The notes under the pieces are model-generated. The model searched no databases. It had not been told where the DNA came from and was given only the letters and a program-made list of their open reading frames with translations. A DNA stretch of 64,000 nucleotides, taken from Opitutia bacterium (GTDB lineage Bacteria > Verrucomicrobiota > Verrucomicrobiia > Opitutales > Opitutaceae). A program made the translations under genes and the position numbers. Position 1 is the first letter of the stretch; each line of letters opens with the position of its first letter. The DNA is taken from the NCBI GenBank assembly GCA_947475065.1, contig CANJLB010000011.1, positions 31,071 to 95,070 on the forward strand, in the 5' to 3' direction. Below, piece by piece: positions 30,109 through 38,902 of the stretch.

Positions 30109-31551
30109 TCAAGGCTGCACGCCAGGCAGCTGGATCCGGCGGGTGAAGACATGCGAATGCTCTTCCACAATCCGCCAATAGAAGATCTCTTTCCGAGTAT
30201 CATCCCGCTGCATCATCGGAGCGACGCCACCGGAGGCCATTGGGTTCTCCAAGGCGTCTATCATCCGGGCTCCCTCCGCATCGAGAATCCGGAGGAAAAT
30301 ATCCACATAGGCTGGCGTGCAGGGCCGGTCAGGTGTGCCGGGATTGCCGTCGGATTTGTAGGCAAACCCGTAGCTCATTTGCTCCACCGTTCCTCTCCAC
30401 CCAGACCCAGGGTCAGAGGTGGGGGTGATCCCAAGATAAGGCTTCCCGAACTCATCGCGACGGGTGAAGCCGTCCGTCGTGCTGACCGCAAACCCAAGGT
30501 TGGGACGGGAATCCGGTGCGGTGGAGGAAGGGAATAGCAGCACATCCATGGAGCGCCCATCCGGGTCCGTCGTCCGCCCCCAGACCAGCAGGCCAAAATC
30601 TATCACATTCTCGGCGATGACCTGGTTGATGTTGGGTTGGCGGATGGTTCCGGCGTCATCCTTCACCAGCCCGCCAAGAGTGGGATTGTTATAGATGCTC
30701 GCCTCGCCGGTATGGGCTCCGGCACCCAACGGGCCCGAAGAGGTGCTGGTGGCGAATTTCTGGAAAAAATCATAACCCGCGCCGAAGGTGGAATATTTCA
30801 TCCGGAGGGGTGTCTGGGTGTCAGCCGTACGTACCGTCGAGCGCATGAGGTAGTAGCGATACGATTCGTTGGCGTTGTTATCGCTGTTTCTCATCCGCAC
30901 AATCTGGTAGCCGACTGCGCGCGGCGCGGACACATGCTCTACATCAGTTTTTTGTGGATCAAAGGTGAACAGGCGCAGCCACACTCCCGCCTGCCCGAAC
31001 CGAAAGCGCGAGATATCCACGACATTTTTTGCGATATTGAGATCGGCGTTGCTCCCGTAGATGAACTTTGGATTCGAGGCCGCCAGGCTCTCCTCGATCC
31101 TGCGCGGTGGTTTATATGCAGGCAATGCCAGCGAAGAGCCAACCTTGTTCACTCCGGCGCCTTTTATTCCCAACGGCTTCATGATGGCACCTTCCCCTTT
31201 GGATCGCCACGAGGTATATCCTTCCAGCGTCGAACCCTGTCCATTTTTGCTTTGGCTCACACCCTGGGAGTCTCCAGTGTTTTCCTGATCGGGCTGGATT
31301 GTGACCGCCATCCAGACGCGGCCGTCCCGTCGCATCACCGCCGAACTCAGATCCTGATCCAGAAGGTCCAGCACGAACGAAGCCTGGCTTTCGGTCGTCA
31401 TCAGGCCGGCGGTGCGGTTCACATTTTTCAGGCTGTTGGTGGTAAAACCGAGAAAAAAGCTCACCATCAGCAGCGTGATGGCCATCGCCACCATCAGTTC
31501 AACCAGCGTGAAAGCACGCACGGCAGGGGAAGGGCAGGTTCGGGGTGTCAT
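30109..31551 (-). CDS. Verru_Chthon cassette protein C-like prepilin (PilW-type)
   Basis: A 480-residue protein with the type IV prepilin motif RAFTLVELMVAMAITLL at residues 12-28. The residue before the cleavage site is Ala instead of the usual Gly, while the +5 Glu is present. The large C-terminal domain resembles PilW-like minor pilins (SQASFVLDLLDQDLSSAVMR after the helix). The start overlaps the stop of the upstream gene B by 4 bp (ATGA). It fits Verru_Chthon cassette protein C. It is presumably processed by a prepilin peptidase and assembled by a type II/IV machinery encoded elsewhere. Confidence 0.8.
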   Translation of the reverse strand: MTPRTCPSPAVRAFTLVELMVAMAITLLMVSFFLGFTTNSLKNVNRTAGLMTTESQASFVLDLLDQDLSSAVMRRDGRVWMAVTIQPDQENTGDSQGVSQSKNGQGSTLEGYTSWRSKGEGAIMKPLGIKGAGVNKVGSSLALPAYKPPRRIEESLAASNPKFIYGSNADLNIAKNVVDISRFRFGQAGVWLRLFTFDPQKTDVEHVSAPRAVGYQIVRMRNSDNNANESYRYYLMRSTVRTADTQTPLRMKYSTFGAGYDFFQKFATSTSSGPLGAGAHTGEASIYNNPTLGGLVKDDAGTIRQPNINQVIAENVIDFGLLVWGRTTDPDGRSMDVLLFPSSTAPDSRPNLGFAVSTTDGFTRRDEFGKPYLGITPTSDPGSGWRGTVEQMSYGFAYKSDGNPGTPDRPCTPAYVDIFLRILDAEGARMIDALENPMASGGVAPMMQRDDTRKEIFYWRIVEEHSHVFTRRIQLPGVQP

Positions 31552-32207
31552 CGGGCCAGGGCGGAATTAAAAATGAACGCGTTTCGCGTGCCGCGGCTGG
31601 TCTCATCGCCGTTGGCATTATGCGCTGGCCACGAAATCCGCACCACAAACTGGACCGAAGCAGCCTCGCGTAGGAGGATGGGATCGTTTTCCCCGCTGGT
31701 GGATGCACGCGAGGTGCTCGGCTCGATGCCCCGCACGAGCATGACTTCAAAATATTTTTGCTTGTCCGCATCAAGGCCACGCTCGCCCCAGATTGGATCC
31801 AAATGCGTGCCGATTTTAGTCCCTAGTTTGTTTATATAAAGCAACTTAGGATTATCGTGGGTGAGAGTTTTGTCTTGCGGGTCTTGGTTCCGATCAAACA
31901 GCAGGCCGGTTGAGGGAATCGACGGCTCCTTTCGGCTTTGGTCGCTCATGCCCTGTATCTGGGAGTATCCCAGACTGTCCAGTCTCGCGTTGATGGTGGA
32001 AACGACGCGCTTGGCCAGCGCCTGGTCAAGGACGGCCGTTTCCGCCTGCATGCTGTTTCCCATCATGACGATGGACATGATCACCGCCACCGTAAAAACA
32101 ACGAGGGCGACCATCACCTCGATGATGGTGAAACCGCGAAACCGGGAAGACCGGGGCAGGATGGGAGCGCGATTAACGTTCTTTTGTGGGGAAGTCATAA
32201 ACATCAT
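31548..32207 (-). CDS. Verru_Chthon cassette protein B-like prepilin (PilV-type)
   Basis: A 219-residue prepilin with leader ending FRG and mature start FTIIEVMVALVVFTVAVIMS, a textbook class III cleavage site with Glu5. The remainder (NARLDSLGYSQIQGM, VQFVVRISWPAHNANGDE) resembles PilV/GspI minor pilins. Three candidate Met codons (32207, 32204, 32198) all overlap the end of the upstream gene. Fits Verru_Chthon cassette protein B. Confidence 0.8.
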   Translation of the reverse strand: MMFMTSPQKNVNRAPILPRSSRFRGFTIIEVMVALVVFTVAVIMSIVMMGNSMQAETAVLDQALAKRVVSTINARLDSLGYSQIQGMSDQSRKEPSIPSTGLLFDRNQDPQDKTLTHDNPKLLYINKLGTKIGTHLDPIWGERGLDADKQKYFEVMLVRGIEPSTSRASTSGENDPILLREAASVQFVVRISWPAHNANGDETSRGTRNAFIFNSALAR

Positions 32208-32922
32208 TCAAAAGAACCGGGTTGCCATACTCCGTAATATTGATCCCACGGATATTTTTCGGATTGGTGAGCAGCATGGGCTCCGCCGCGCTTGGGCGGG
32301 TGTCGGACACTCCCTCGGAGAGCACGATCACATCCGGCTGCGCGCCTTCACCAGAACCGACGGTGCCGAGCGAGCTGAATTCGATGTAAAAATACCGCGC
32401 CGACACTTCATTTACCTTCATCGGAGAGGGGTTGTCGGCGGCCTGAGCCGATCCCGAGGATGATTTGCTGTCTGATTTTGACGACGATCCGCCCATGGTG
32501 TAGAATTTGGAGGTCCGTAATTTGCCGCCATCCCAATTGGCCTGGGGACGAGGATGCACCACATAAATCCCTTGGGGGAAAACGCGCACGCTGCCAGCGG
32601 TAATCCAGCTGCCTTTATTCGCCGGATCTGGCACGACCACCTGCATCTGCCGCATATAAAGATTTTTATCCTTGTCCGTGGATTTGTCGCCGTAAATCAA
32701 AAGCCTCGCGGCACCGTAGTCCGTCGTGTCGCTTTTACCGACCGATATTCTTGCCTGCAAGCGTGCGAAATTGACCAAGGCCGCCACCTCCGACTGAACC
32801 AGCTTGAGGTTCGTTCCCGGACGGTTGATCCGGGCATAGCTGTAGGCGCCAAACCCGATCGCCATGATGCTCATCACCACCAACAGCTCAATCACGGTAT
32901 ATGCGCCCCGTTCAGACTTCAT
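32173..32922 (-). CDS. Verru_Chthon cassette protein D-like prepilin (GspH-type)
   Basis: About 250 residues from MKSERGAYTVIELLVVMSIM. The leader is very short (MKSERG) and the mature protein begins AYTVIELL, with Ala instead of Phe at +1. The C-terminal domain has features of GspH/FimT pseudopilins (QSEVAALVNFARLQARISV). An in-frame upstream Met exists at 33036 but adds a Pro/Gly-rich leader unlike prepilins. A Ser-rich segment (SSSKSDSKSSSGSAQ) lies mid-domain. Fits Verru_Chthon cassette protein D. Confidence 0.78.
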   Translation of the reverse strand: MKSERGAYTVIELLVVMSIMAIGFGAYSYARINRPGTNLKLVQSEVAALVNFARLQARISVGKSDTTDYGAARLLIYGDKSTDKDKNLYMRQMQVVVPDPANKGSWITAGSVRVFPQGIYVVHPRPQANWDGGKLRTSKFYTMGGSSSKSDSKSSSGSAQAADNPSPMKVNEVSARYFYIEFSSLGTVGSGEGAQPDVIVLSEGVSDTRPSAAEPMLLTNPKNIRGINITEYGNPVLLNDVYDFPTKER

Positions 32923-33040
32923 AGCCACCCCACGCCCCCCCCCGGCTAGGCGGGGGCGCATCCCGGCGGACTGAGCGTGCGAGGAAGACAAGTGGGTTGG
33001 GCCGGAAAAAATCATTGCTTGGCTGGGATGTCCCAACTGG

Positions 33041-33742
33041 TCACCAACTGGTCACCGCCGATTTGGAATCAACAATGGCCGAATGGGCACTGCCCGCGCC
33101 GGCCGAATAAAAAATCACCCCCGCCCGCATGCCATTGCCGGTGACTTCAATATCCCCGTTTCCTTTAGGATCATACGTGGCCTCAAATTGATCCCTGACC
33201 GGCGGATACCTGTTTTTATCTTCGCCATTGATAAATCCGTCCAAGTTCCTGTCTGTGAGCACAGCAATTTCTGTATTTTGGAAGGCATCCATCAATTGCA
33301 GCTTTTCGCCGTCCTTCGGGACGGGGATGTCTTTGATCCCCAAGTTATAAAAAGACAGTAGCTTGGTGTTGCCAAAAAATAGTTTGGCTGTCACCGTGCT
33401 GCCGCGCAAATCATTATTGGTTCCGTCGGCATGACGTCCCGTCAAGGCAACGGCAAATTTGTCGGTTGCAATTATGTTTTCTGGTATGTTGCCGGATCTG
33501 GAACCCGGGCCGCCAACTTCCGGATAGCCGCCGTATTCCGCCCGAAACATCTCCATGGCGGTCCCCCATTGGCTAAACTGGGCCTTCGTCTGGGTCCGAT
33601 ACGCCTTGTTTTGCAGGGTGCTGGCAATGGGCATGGAAATGGCCATCAGGACCGTGATGCACATGACCACCGTCAGGAGTTCGATGATGGTGAAGCCCCG
33701 GCGAAAGCACGGAGGTGGAGTGTTATTGGAGGGCAGGTTCAT
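33041..33742 (-). CDS. Prepilin-like protein (GspG/GspH type)
   Basis: About 233 residues from the ATG giving MNLPSNNTPPPCFRRG (an earlier Met at 33775 would add 11 residues). The class III prepilin site is RRG followed by FTIIELLTVVMCITVLMAIS with Glu5. After the helix come AMEMFRAEYGGYPEVGG and DRNLDGFINGEDKNRYPPV, the latter an EF-hand-like calcium loop as found in some major pseudopilins. It overlaps the end of the preceding prepilin gene by 20 bp. It is probably one of the pilus or pseudopilus subunits of the cassette. Confidence 0.78.
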   Translation of the reverse strand: MNLPSNNTPPPCFRRGFTIIELLTVVMCITVLMAISMPIASTLQNKAYRTQTKAQFSQWGTAMEMFRAEYGGYPEVGGPGSRSGNIPENIIATDKFAVALTGRHADGTNNDLRGSTVTAKLFFGNTKLLSFYNLGIKDIPVPKDGEKLQLMDAFQNTEIAVLTDRNLDGFINGEDKNRYPPVRDQFEATYDPKGNGDIEVTGNGMRAGVIFYSAGAGSAHSAIVDSKSAVTSW

Positions 33743-34310
33743 AAAGATTGTCGGCATTGGCTCCGGTGGTGGCACTATCCCCCAACCTGCCCTTGTTATC
33801 CGGCTTCAGATTGGATTCCCCATCAGGCCCGTAGCTGAAAAGCACAAAAGAAGGGTTGAGCCATCCTTCCTGCGGCACTTTGTAAATGTAGTAATAGGGA
33901 TTGCCCCAAGGATCCAGCAACGCGTTTTTTCCCCGGTTGTCTGAACTCAGATCTTCCCGGTGGGTCACCGTGAAGTAACTGAGATTGACGAGGAAGGTTC
34001 TCCCAATGGGATCCAGTGTTTTGTGTTCGATCCCGGGGCCGATCTTACCGGTCAGGGCGTCGAAGAGCACTGTTGCCTCGTCGGTCTGGGGATAGTCGCC
34101 ATATTGCATCTTGAAGAGGGTCAGGGCCTGGCTGATGGCCGCGAGCTCGCTGCGGGCGCGCGCAACCATGGCCTGCCGCACCATCCCGCTGCCGACGTTG
34201 ATGGAAATGCCCAGAAGGATGGACATCACGAGTATGACGACGAACAGCTCCGCCACAGTAAAACCACGGCAGGGGCGTATCGGGCATGATGGCTCGCGGG
34301 AGCGGGGCAT
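33723..34310 (-). CDS. Prepilin-like protein, GspG type, first gene of the cassette
   Basis: A 195-residue prepilin: leader ending CRG, mature FTVAELFVVILVMSILLGI with Glu5, then SELAAISQALTLFKMQYGDYPQTDE and a C-terminal DPWGNPYYYIYKVPQEG. The DxWGNxY block and the PQT/calcium-binding style are characteristic of GspG major pseudopilins. It is the promoter-proximal gene of the six-gene set. The GspG resemblance suggests it may form the main fibre, with the downstream prepilins as tip or minor subunits (inference). Confidence 0.82.
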   Translation of the reverse strand: MPRSREPSCPIRPCRGFTVAELFVVILVMSILLGISINVGSGMVRQAMVARARSELAAISQALTLFKMQYGDYPQTDEATVLFDALTGKIGPGIEHKTLDPIGRTFLVNLSYFTVTHREDLSSDNRGKNALLDPWGNPYYYIYKVPQEGWLNPSFVLFSYGPDGESNLKPDNKGRLGDSATTGANADNLYEPALQ

Positions 34311-34380
34311 TGGGTGAGGGTGTAAAGTTCAAAGGAAATGGCCGGGGGAGGGCATTTCAATGAAAAAGTTTCAGGAAACG

Positions 34381-34409
34381 ATCATAGTTGCATTGTCCCT
34401 GAATTGCAA
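34381..34409 (-). promoter_or_regulatory. Sigma70-type promoter of the prepilin cassette
   Basis: Reading the minus strand, TTGCAA (34404-34409) and TATGAT (34381-34386) are separated by exactly 17 bp. This is a good vegetative promoter about 70 bp upstream of the first prepilin start. GC-rich hairpins at about 34411-34450 lie between it and the pheA stop and may end the pheA transcript. Confidence 0.6.
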
Positions 34410-34466
34410 GGGCCGGGCCTGCACCTGCGGCCCGCCCGCTGGATGCGGGCCCGCGCGCCATCCACC

Positions 34467-35636
34467 CTACCCTGACGCCGGATAGCTGCCGAGCCATTTC
34501 ACCAGCGGGCAGAACGTTCGCAGCTCGGCCAGCGCAGCCTGCATCGCCGGATCGGCGTGGTGGCCGGCGACATCAATGAAAAAATAGTAGTCCCACTGCC
34601 GCCGCCGGCTCGGACGCGACTCGATCTTCAGGAGATTGATGTCCCGCTCGGCCAGCGGCCGAAGCATCCGCAGCAGCGAGCCGGAGTGGGCCGCCGCGCC
34701 CTCTCCGAGCGAAATCAGGAAACTCGACAGGTCGCGGCCGCCCCCCACCGGCCCGGCGGCTTTTTTCCCGATCACGAGGAACCGCGTCGTGTTGTCCGGC
34801 TGGTCCTGGATGTTGCGCTCCAGCACCGGCACGCCGTGGTGCGCCGCCGCGAGCTCGCTCGCCACCGCCGCCGCGCCCGGCTGGTCGCGCGCGATCCGCA
34901 CCGCATCCGCCGTGCTCGGCGCATCCAGCGGCTGGGCGTGGGGGAGCCGCCGCTGGAGCCAGCGGCGGCATTGCGCGAGTGCCTGATCCTTGGAATAAAC
35001 CCGCTCGATTTTCTCCCACGGCGTGCGGGAGGCGAGGCAGTGCGAAATCCCGAGGCAGACCTGTGAAACGATCTTCAGGTCGCTTTCGACAAACAGGTCG
35101 AGGGCGTCGCGCACGCTGCCCTCGGTCGAGTTCTCGATCGGGACGACGCCGTAATCGGCCTCACCCTTCTCCACCGCCGTGAAAATGTCCGCAAAGGTGG
35201 CAAAGGCTTGATAATCCAGGCTCGCGCCGAATTTTTTCAGCGCCGCCTGATGGCTGTTCGTCGCCTCCGGCCCAAGGTAGGCGATGCGCAGCGGCTTTTC
35301 GAGCGCGAGTGCCGCCGACATGATTTCGCGATAGAGGGCCTGCAACGCCTCCGGCTTGAGCGGCCCGGCGTTGAGCGCCGCAACCTTCCGCAGCACGGCG
35401 TCCTCCCGCTCCGGCACATAAATCTCCCCGCCGGTGTCGCGTTTGTGCCGGCCGATCTCGGCTGCCAGCGCCAGCCGCCGGTTCACCAGCGCGACGATCT
35501 CGCCGTCGAGCCCGTCAATTCTGGCCCGCAGCGGCGCGAGCGGGTCGGTTCCGGCTTTGCGCGCGTCCGCCACCTTCGCGGTCGCCGGGCGCGGCGAGGG
35601 TGACTTCTTTTTGACGGAACGTGAGAGGGCTTTCAT
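34467..35636 (-). CDS. pheA: Bifunctional chorismate mutase / prephenate dehydratase
   Basis: About 389 residues from MKALSRSVKKKSPSPR (the longer frame overlaps scpB). The chorismate mutase domain lies at about residues 32-112 (LRARIDGLDGEIVALVNRR, IYVPEREDAVLRKV). The prephenate dehydratase domain is at about 116-300, with YLGPEATNSHQAALKKFG, PIENSTEGSVRD and the catalytic TRF in DNTTRFLVIG. The ACT domain is C-terminal, with KIESRPSRRRQWDY, the ESRP motif that binds Phe for feedback inhibition. It converts chorismate to phenylpyruvate in phenylalanine synthesis. The gene follows scpB by 11 bp and is probably co-transcribed. Confidence 0.95.
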   Translation of the reverse strand: MKALSRSVKKKSPSPRPATAKVADARKAGTDPLAPLRARIDGLDGEIVALVNRRLALAAEIGRHKRDTGGEIYVPEREDAVLRKVAALNAGPLKPEALQALYREIMSAALALEKPLRIAYLGPEATNSHQAALKKFGASLDYQAFATFADIFTAVEKGEADYGVVPIENSTEGSVRDALDLFVESDLKIVSQVCLGISHCLASRTPWEKIERVYSKDQALAQCRRWLQRRLPHAQPLDAPSTADAVRIARDQPGAAAVASELAAAHHGVPVLERNIQDQPDNTTRFLVIGKKAAGPVGGGRDLSSFLISLGEGAAAHSGSLLRMLRPLAERDINLLKIESRPSRRRQWDYYFFIDVAGHHADPAMQAALAELRTFCPLVKWLGSYPASG

Positions 35637-35647
35637 GGCGGATGATT

Positions 35648-36499
35648 TCAAGGGGTCACCGGTGCCGCGACGGCCGGCACGGCAGGACCGGCGGGCACCT
35701 CTGCGGCCAGCGGCAGCGTTTCCTGCGGCAGGCCCATCTCGGCGTCGCCGAGGCGCGTGGGATTGGCGGCGTGCTGCAGCCATTCATCAATCTGCCGCGA
35801 TGACAGCACGTCCGACGCCGGCAGCTCGTCGAGCGACTTCGCCCCGACAAACGCCAAAAATGCCTCCGTCGTCCCGTATTGCAACGGCCGGCCCGGCTGC
35901 TCGGCGCGGCCCGTGATCTGGATGAGCTCGCGCTCCAGCAGCTTGTTCAGGCCCGCCTCGGCCGCCACCCCGCGAATCGCCTCGATCTCCGCGCGCGTGA
36001 CCGGCTGCCGGTAGGCGACCACCGCGAGCGTTTCCAACGCCGGCTGCGAAAGCCGGAGCGGCGGCGGTTCGTTGCGCAGCACGCGCACCCAGCGCGCGAA
36101 TCGCGGCTGGGTGACCAGCCGCCAGCCCTGGGCTGTCTCGGTCAGCAGATAAACGTCGTCCGCCGCGCGCAGCCCGGCCGCGATGGCGTCCATCGTCTCA
36201 CGGATCTGGGTCGCCGTCACGAGCGACGGCACGTCGGCATACAGCTCGGGATCCTCCAGCGCCGGCACCTCGGCCATCTCGGCCTCGGTGGCCTCGCCCA
36301 TGCCTGCCGCCGCACCCGGGGCGGCCTGCCGTTCTGCATGCTCGCCCTCCCCCGCCTCTGGCACCGGCCCCGCCCCCGATGGCAACGCCGCCGCCTCGTC
36401 ATGGAAGCGGGTGAACGCGATCTGGATGTCTTTGACCGAAAGCGGCTGGCTCGTGGAGAAGAGCAACGCCTTGAGAACTTGGGAGAGGTTGAACGCCAT
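35648..36499 (-). CDS. scpB: Segregation and condensation protein B
   Basis: About 283 residues from MAFNLSQVLKALLFSTSQPL (alternative upstream Met codons lack similarity). Two winged-helix domains carry the ScpB signatures: LLTETAQGWRLVTQPRFARW, LSQPALETLAVVAYRQPVTRAEIEAIRGV and QYGTTEAFLAFVGAKSLDELP. ScpB joins ScpA and SMC in the bacterial condensin that organises chromosomes. An Ala/Glu/Pro-rich insert at about residues 38-90 lengthens the first domain relative to typical ScpB (about 180-200 residues). scpA is not adjacent in this window. Confidence 0.93.
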   Translation of the reverse strand: MAFNLSQVLKALLFSTSQPLSVKDIQIAFTRFHDEAAALPSGAGPVPEAGEGEHAERQAAPGAAAGMGEATEAEMAEVPALEDPELYADVPSLVTATQIRETMDAIAAGLRAADDVYLLTETAQGWRLVTQPRFARWVRVLRNEPPPLRLSQPALETLAVVAYRQPVTRAEIEAIRGVAAEAGLNKLLERELIQITGRAEQPGRPLQYGTTEAFLAFVGAKSLDELPASDVLSSRQIDEWLQHAANPTRLGDAEMGLPQETLPLAAEVPAGPAVPAVAAPVTP

Positions 36500-37155
36500 G
36501 CTGGTTTGCGCGCGAGTCATGCTCCGTGCCAGCGGCGATGCAATGCCGAAAACACCCCGCACACTACGCCGTGTGCATCTCAGTTTCTTGCAGCTGGGTC
36601 GGCGGTCTGCTCGTTGCGCGGTCAGAACCCAGAGCCAGAATAAGAGATGGAAATCAGGGACTCAGGTTCCCGAGGCCGCAGTCCGGCATCAGCTCGCAAT
36701 TCAAAATCCGGCCTTAATTCAGAAACCATGAAACCAAGAAACAGTGACCAAGACCGCAGGCCGACATCAGCCAGCCAAGCATCCGAATTTCAGTCTTTCA
36801 GCTCTTCAGCTTCTCCTCCTCTATGTGCCCTGTGGTTCAAACTTACGTCCCTCCGATTCCTGACTTCCTGGCCTCCTGCTAAAACAATTCCGGTTTCAGC
36901 TCTCAGCTCTCGACTCTTCGCTCTCAGCTTTATCCACCATACCGCTCCTCCGTCTCTGACTTCGGACAGGAAGCCACGAGCGGGTCAGCATTGCCCTCCT
37001 GCTTGGATTCTTGGTTTCCTGGCTTCTGAATTAATCTTTTTTTCCCCTCCGAGCACAGGCCACCCTGCCATTGGCCGCAGGCCGAAAGACTTGCTGACAC
37101 TGATTCAGAATTGATTCAGAAGCCAGGCAGCCATGAGCGAGGGGCGCCCGTCTGC
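36500..37155. repeat. 656-bp intergenic repeat-rich region between lgt and scpB
   Basis: No convincing gene. It contains a 22-bp motif (AATTCAGAAACCATGAAACC begins it) at 36716-36737 and its inverted counterpart at 37011-37032, about 295 bp apart. It also holds copy R1 of a roughly 162-bp dispersed repeat (36973-37134). Between them is pyrimidine-rich sequence with short tandem-like TCAGCTCT units near 36800-36940. The apparent frames across it are low-complexity by-products. Confidence 0.6.
36973..37134. repeat. Dispersed repeat, copy R1
   Basis: Aligns with 38738-38902 at roughly 85 percent by eye over about 162 bp. Shared blocks include CCCTCCTGCTTG, TTCTTGGTTTCCTGG, TCTGAATTAATC, GCCATTGGCCGCAGGCCG and TTGCTGACACTGATTCAG. 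An inner inverted pair (TGGCTTCTGAAT near 37021 and ATTCAGAAGCCA near 37114) gives it a palindromic outline, like a small non-autonomous element. Confidence 0.75.
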
Positions 37156-37992
37156 TCAGGCCGCCGGCCTCGCCCGGGGGCCAAAGGCGGCCAGTCCGAT
37201 GCCCGCCAGCAGCAGAAAGACCGAGTAAAATGTGCCGCGGCTCAGGCCGAGGATGAGATTGATCCCGGCGTCGGGCTCGCGGAAAATCTCGCCGATCATC
37301 CGCACCCCCGCATAGCCGGCGAGAAACTCCCCCGCGAGCCGGCCGGGCTGGCGCACCGTCACGTCGGTGCGCCAAAAACGCCACTGCGTCCACGCCAGCA
37401 GCAACCCGCCCTCGAGCGCGGCCTCGTAAAGCTGCGACGGGTGGCGCGGCTCGGAGCCGCCGCCGGTCTGGGAAAAAATCACAGCCCACGGCACACTGGC
37501 GGGCTTGCCCCAAAGCTCACCGTTGATGAAATTCGCCACCCGGCCGAAGAGCAGTCCCAGCGGTGTGACGGACGCAATGAGGTCGCCGAGCCGGAGAAAC
37601 GAAATTTTTCGCCGCCAGGCAAACCACGTCACCGCGAGCGTGACCCCGACGAAGCCCCCATGCGACGCCATCCCGCCATCCCAGACCCGGATGATCGTGA
37701 GCGGATCGGCCAGGATGGTTTTTACCCCGTCGTAGAGCAGAAAATAGCCGAGCCGGCCGCCCACCGCCACCCCCAGCACCACGACGAAGATAAAGTCGTC
37801 CACGGCCTCGCCCCGGATTGGCGACCGGCCCGCCCGCCCGGCGGCACGCAACAGCCACCAGCCCCCCACAAAACCAAGCACGTAGGCGAGTCCGTAGTAA
37901 CGGAGACCGAAGTTGCCCCAGTGCGGGCCGAGAAACGGGCTCAGGTCATGAACCCAATGGGCGAGGAATAGATTCAAGGATGAGGCGGACAA
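37156..37992 (-). CDS. lgt: Prolipoprotein diacylglyceryl transferase
   Basis: A 278-residue integral inner-membrane enzyme with about seven membrane segments. Family motifs are present: RVWDGGMASHGGFVGV (the HGG loop), GLLFGRVANFINGELWG (the Lgt signature), RHPSQLYEAALEG, and GYAGVRMIGEIFREPD. Lgt moves diacylglycerol from phosphatidylglycerol to the lipobox Cys of prolipoproteins, the first step of lipoprotein maturation. A probable substrate, the PEGA lipoprotein, is encoded divergently next door. The gene is flanked by repeat copies on both sides. Confidence 0.96.
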   Translation of the reverse strand: MSASSLNLFLAHWVHDLSPFLGPHWGNFGLRYYGLAYVLGFVGGWWLLRAAGRAGRSPIRGEAVDDFIFVVVLGVAVGGRLGYFLLYDGVKTILADPLTIIRVWDGGMASHGGFVGVTLAVTWFAWRRKISFLRLGDLIASVTPLGLLFGRVANFINGELWGKPASVPWAVIFSQTGGGSEPRHPSQLYEAALEGGLLLAWTQWRFWRTDVTVRQPGRLAGEFLAGYAGVRMIGEIFREPDAGINLILGLSRGTFYSVFLLLAGIGLAAFGPRARPAA

Positions 37993-38180
37993 AGGATTGG
38001 TTGGGAAGTTCAGACTTCAGGCGGACGAAGTGGGACGGGGAATGAAATCCTGCAGCACCATGGTGATCCCCCACCGGGGGGCGAACCCAAAAACACGGCC
38101 CGCCAAGAGCCGGATTGCCCTTGACTGCCATCGGGCCCGGAGAAGCTTGTCGTTTTCTTTCTTTTCACCCGCCCCATCAA

Positions 38181-38705
38181 ATGAAACGTCCGCTCCTCCC
38201 TTCCACCCTGCTGGGCCTCTGCATTCTGACCGCCTGCTCCGGCTGCGCGACGCTGCGAAACGTGAAGGATCCGTCCTTCGGGAAAATCCGCTTCGGCGGA
38301 ACGCCCGTCGCCATCACCACGGTTCCGGCGGGCGCCGCGGTGTCGGTGGATGGTCGTCCCGTCGGCATCAGCCCCCTGACGGCCCGCCTGACATCGGCCA
38401 AGTCGCATCACATCACTGCCACCAAGGCAGACGCCGGCGAGGCCACGGTCATCACCCTGGCCGCCACGAAAGACCGGCCCGCGCGCCGGTTTGCCATCAG
38501 TGCGGCGGCCGAGCTCAGCGAGATGGCCCCATCGCCAGCTGGCGAACTGAGCCTCACTCTCGCACCCTCCGCAGTCACCGATGCGCTGGTGGCCGCCCTG
38601 AAAACCGTGCGGCAGTCCGACGAGCTGGAGGCGGCCGGAAAACTCTCGCCGCCGCAGCACGCCGAACTCAACCGGAAGATCGTGGAGCATTATTCGCGGC
38701 CTTAA
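38181..38705 (+). CDS. PEGA-domain lipoprotein
   Basis: A 174-residue protein from MKRPLLPSTLLGLCILTACSGC. The basic start, hydrophobic core and LTAC form a type II signal peptide, with the lipidated Cys at about residue 19 (a second Cys follows at 22). Residues about 43-75 match a PEGA domain (ITTVPAGAAVSVDGRPVGISP), a small surface-layer or carbohydrate-binding type of repeat. The remainder is Ala-rich and helical near the end. It is divergent from lgt. Localisation as a lipoprotein is well supported; function is not known. Confidence 0.8.
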   Translation: MKRPLLPSTLLGLCILTACSGCATLRNVKDPSFGKIRFGGTPVAITTVPAGAAVSVDGRPVGISPLTARLTSAKSHHITATKADAGEATVITLAATKDRPARRFAISAAAELSEMAPSPAGELSLTLAPSAVTDALVAALKTVRQSDELEAAGKLSPPQHAELNRKIVEHYSRP

Positions 38706-38737
38706 TCTCCGGCCACCCACCAGCCGGCCACTCGGGT

Positions 38738-38902
38738 GCCATGAGCGGGTGAGCATTACCCTCCTGCTTGAATTCTTGGTTTCCTGGTTTCTGAATTAAT
38801 CTGTTTTCCGATCCGAGTCAGGCCACCCCCTGCCATTGGCCGCAGGCCGGAGGATTTGCTGACACTGATTCAGAATGAATTCAAACGCCAGGAAGCCATG
38901 GC
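38738..38902. repeat. Dispersed repeat, copy R2
   Basis: Second copy of the repeat described at 36973-37134, in the same orientation, located between the PEGA lipoprotein gene and the HAD gene. It holds the 22-bp motif at 38776-38797 and a partly inverted partner at about 38877-38900. The two copies bracket lgt and the lipoprotein gene as direct repeats. Confidence 0.75.

Noticed and set aside
36647..37114. 155-residue frame between scpB and lgt
   Set aside because: Runs through low-complexity pyrimidine-rich sequence and repeat R1; composition is Ser/Pro-rich without any protein signature.
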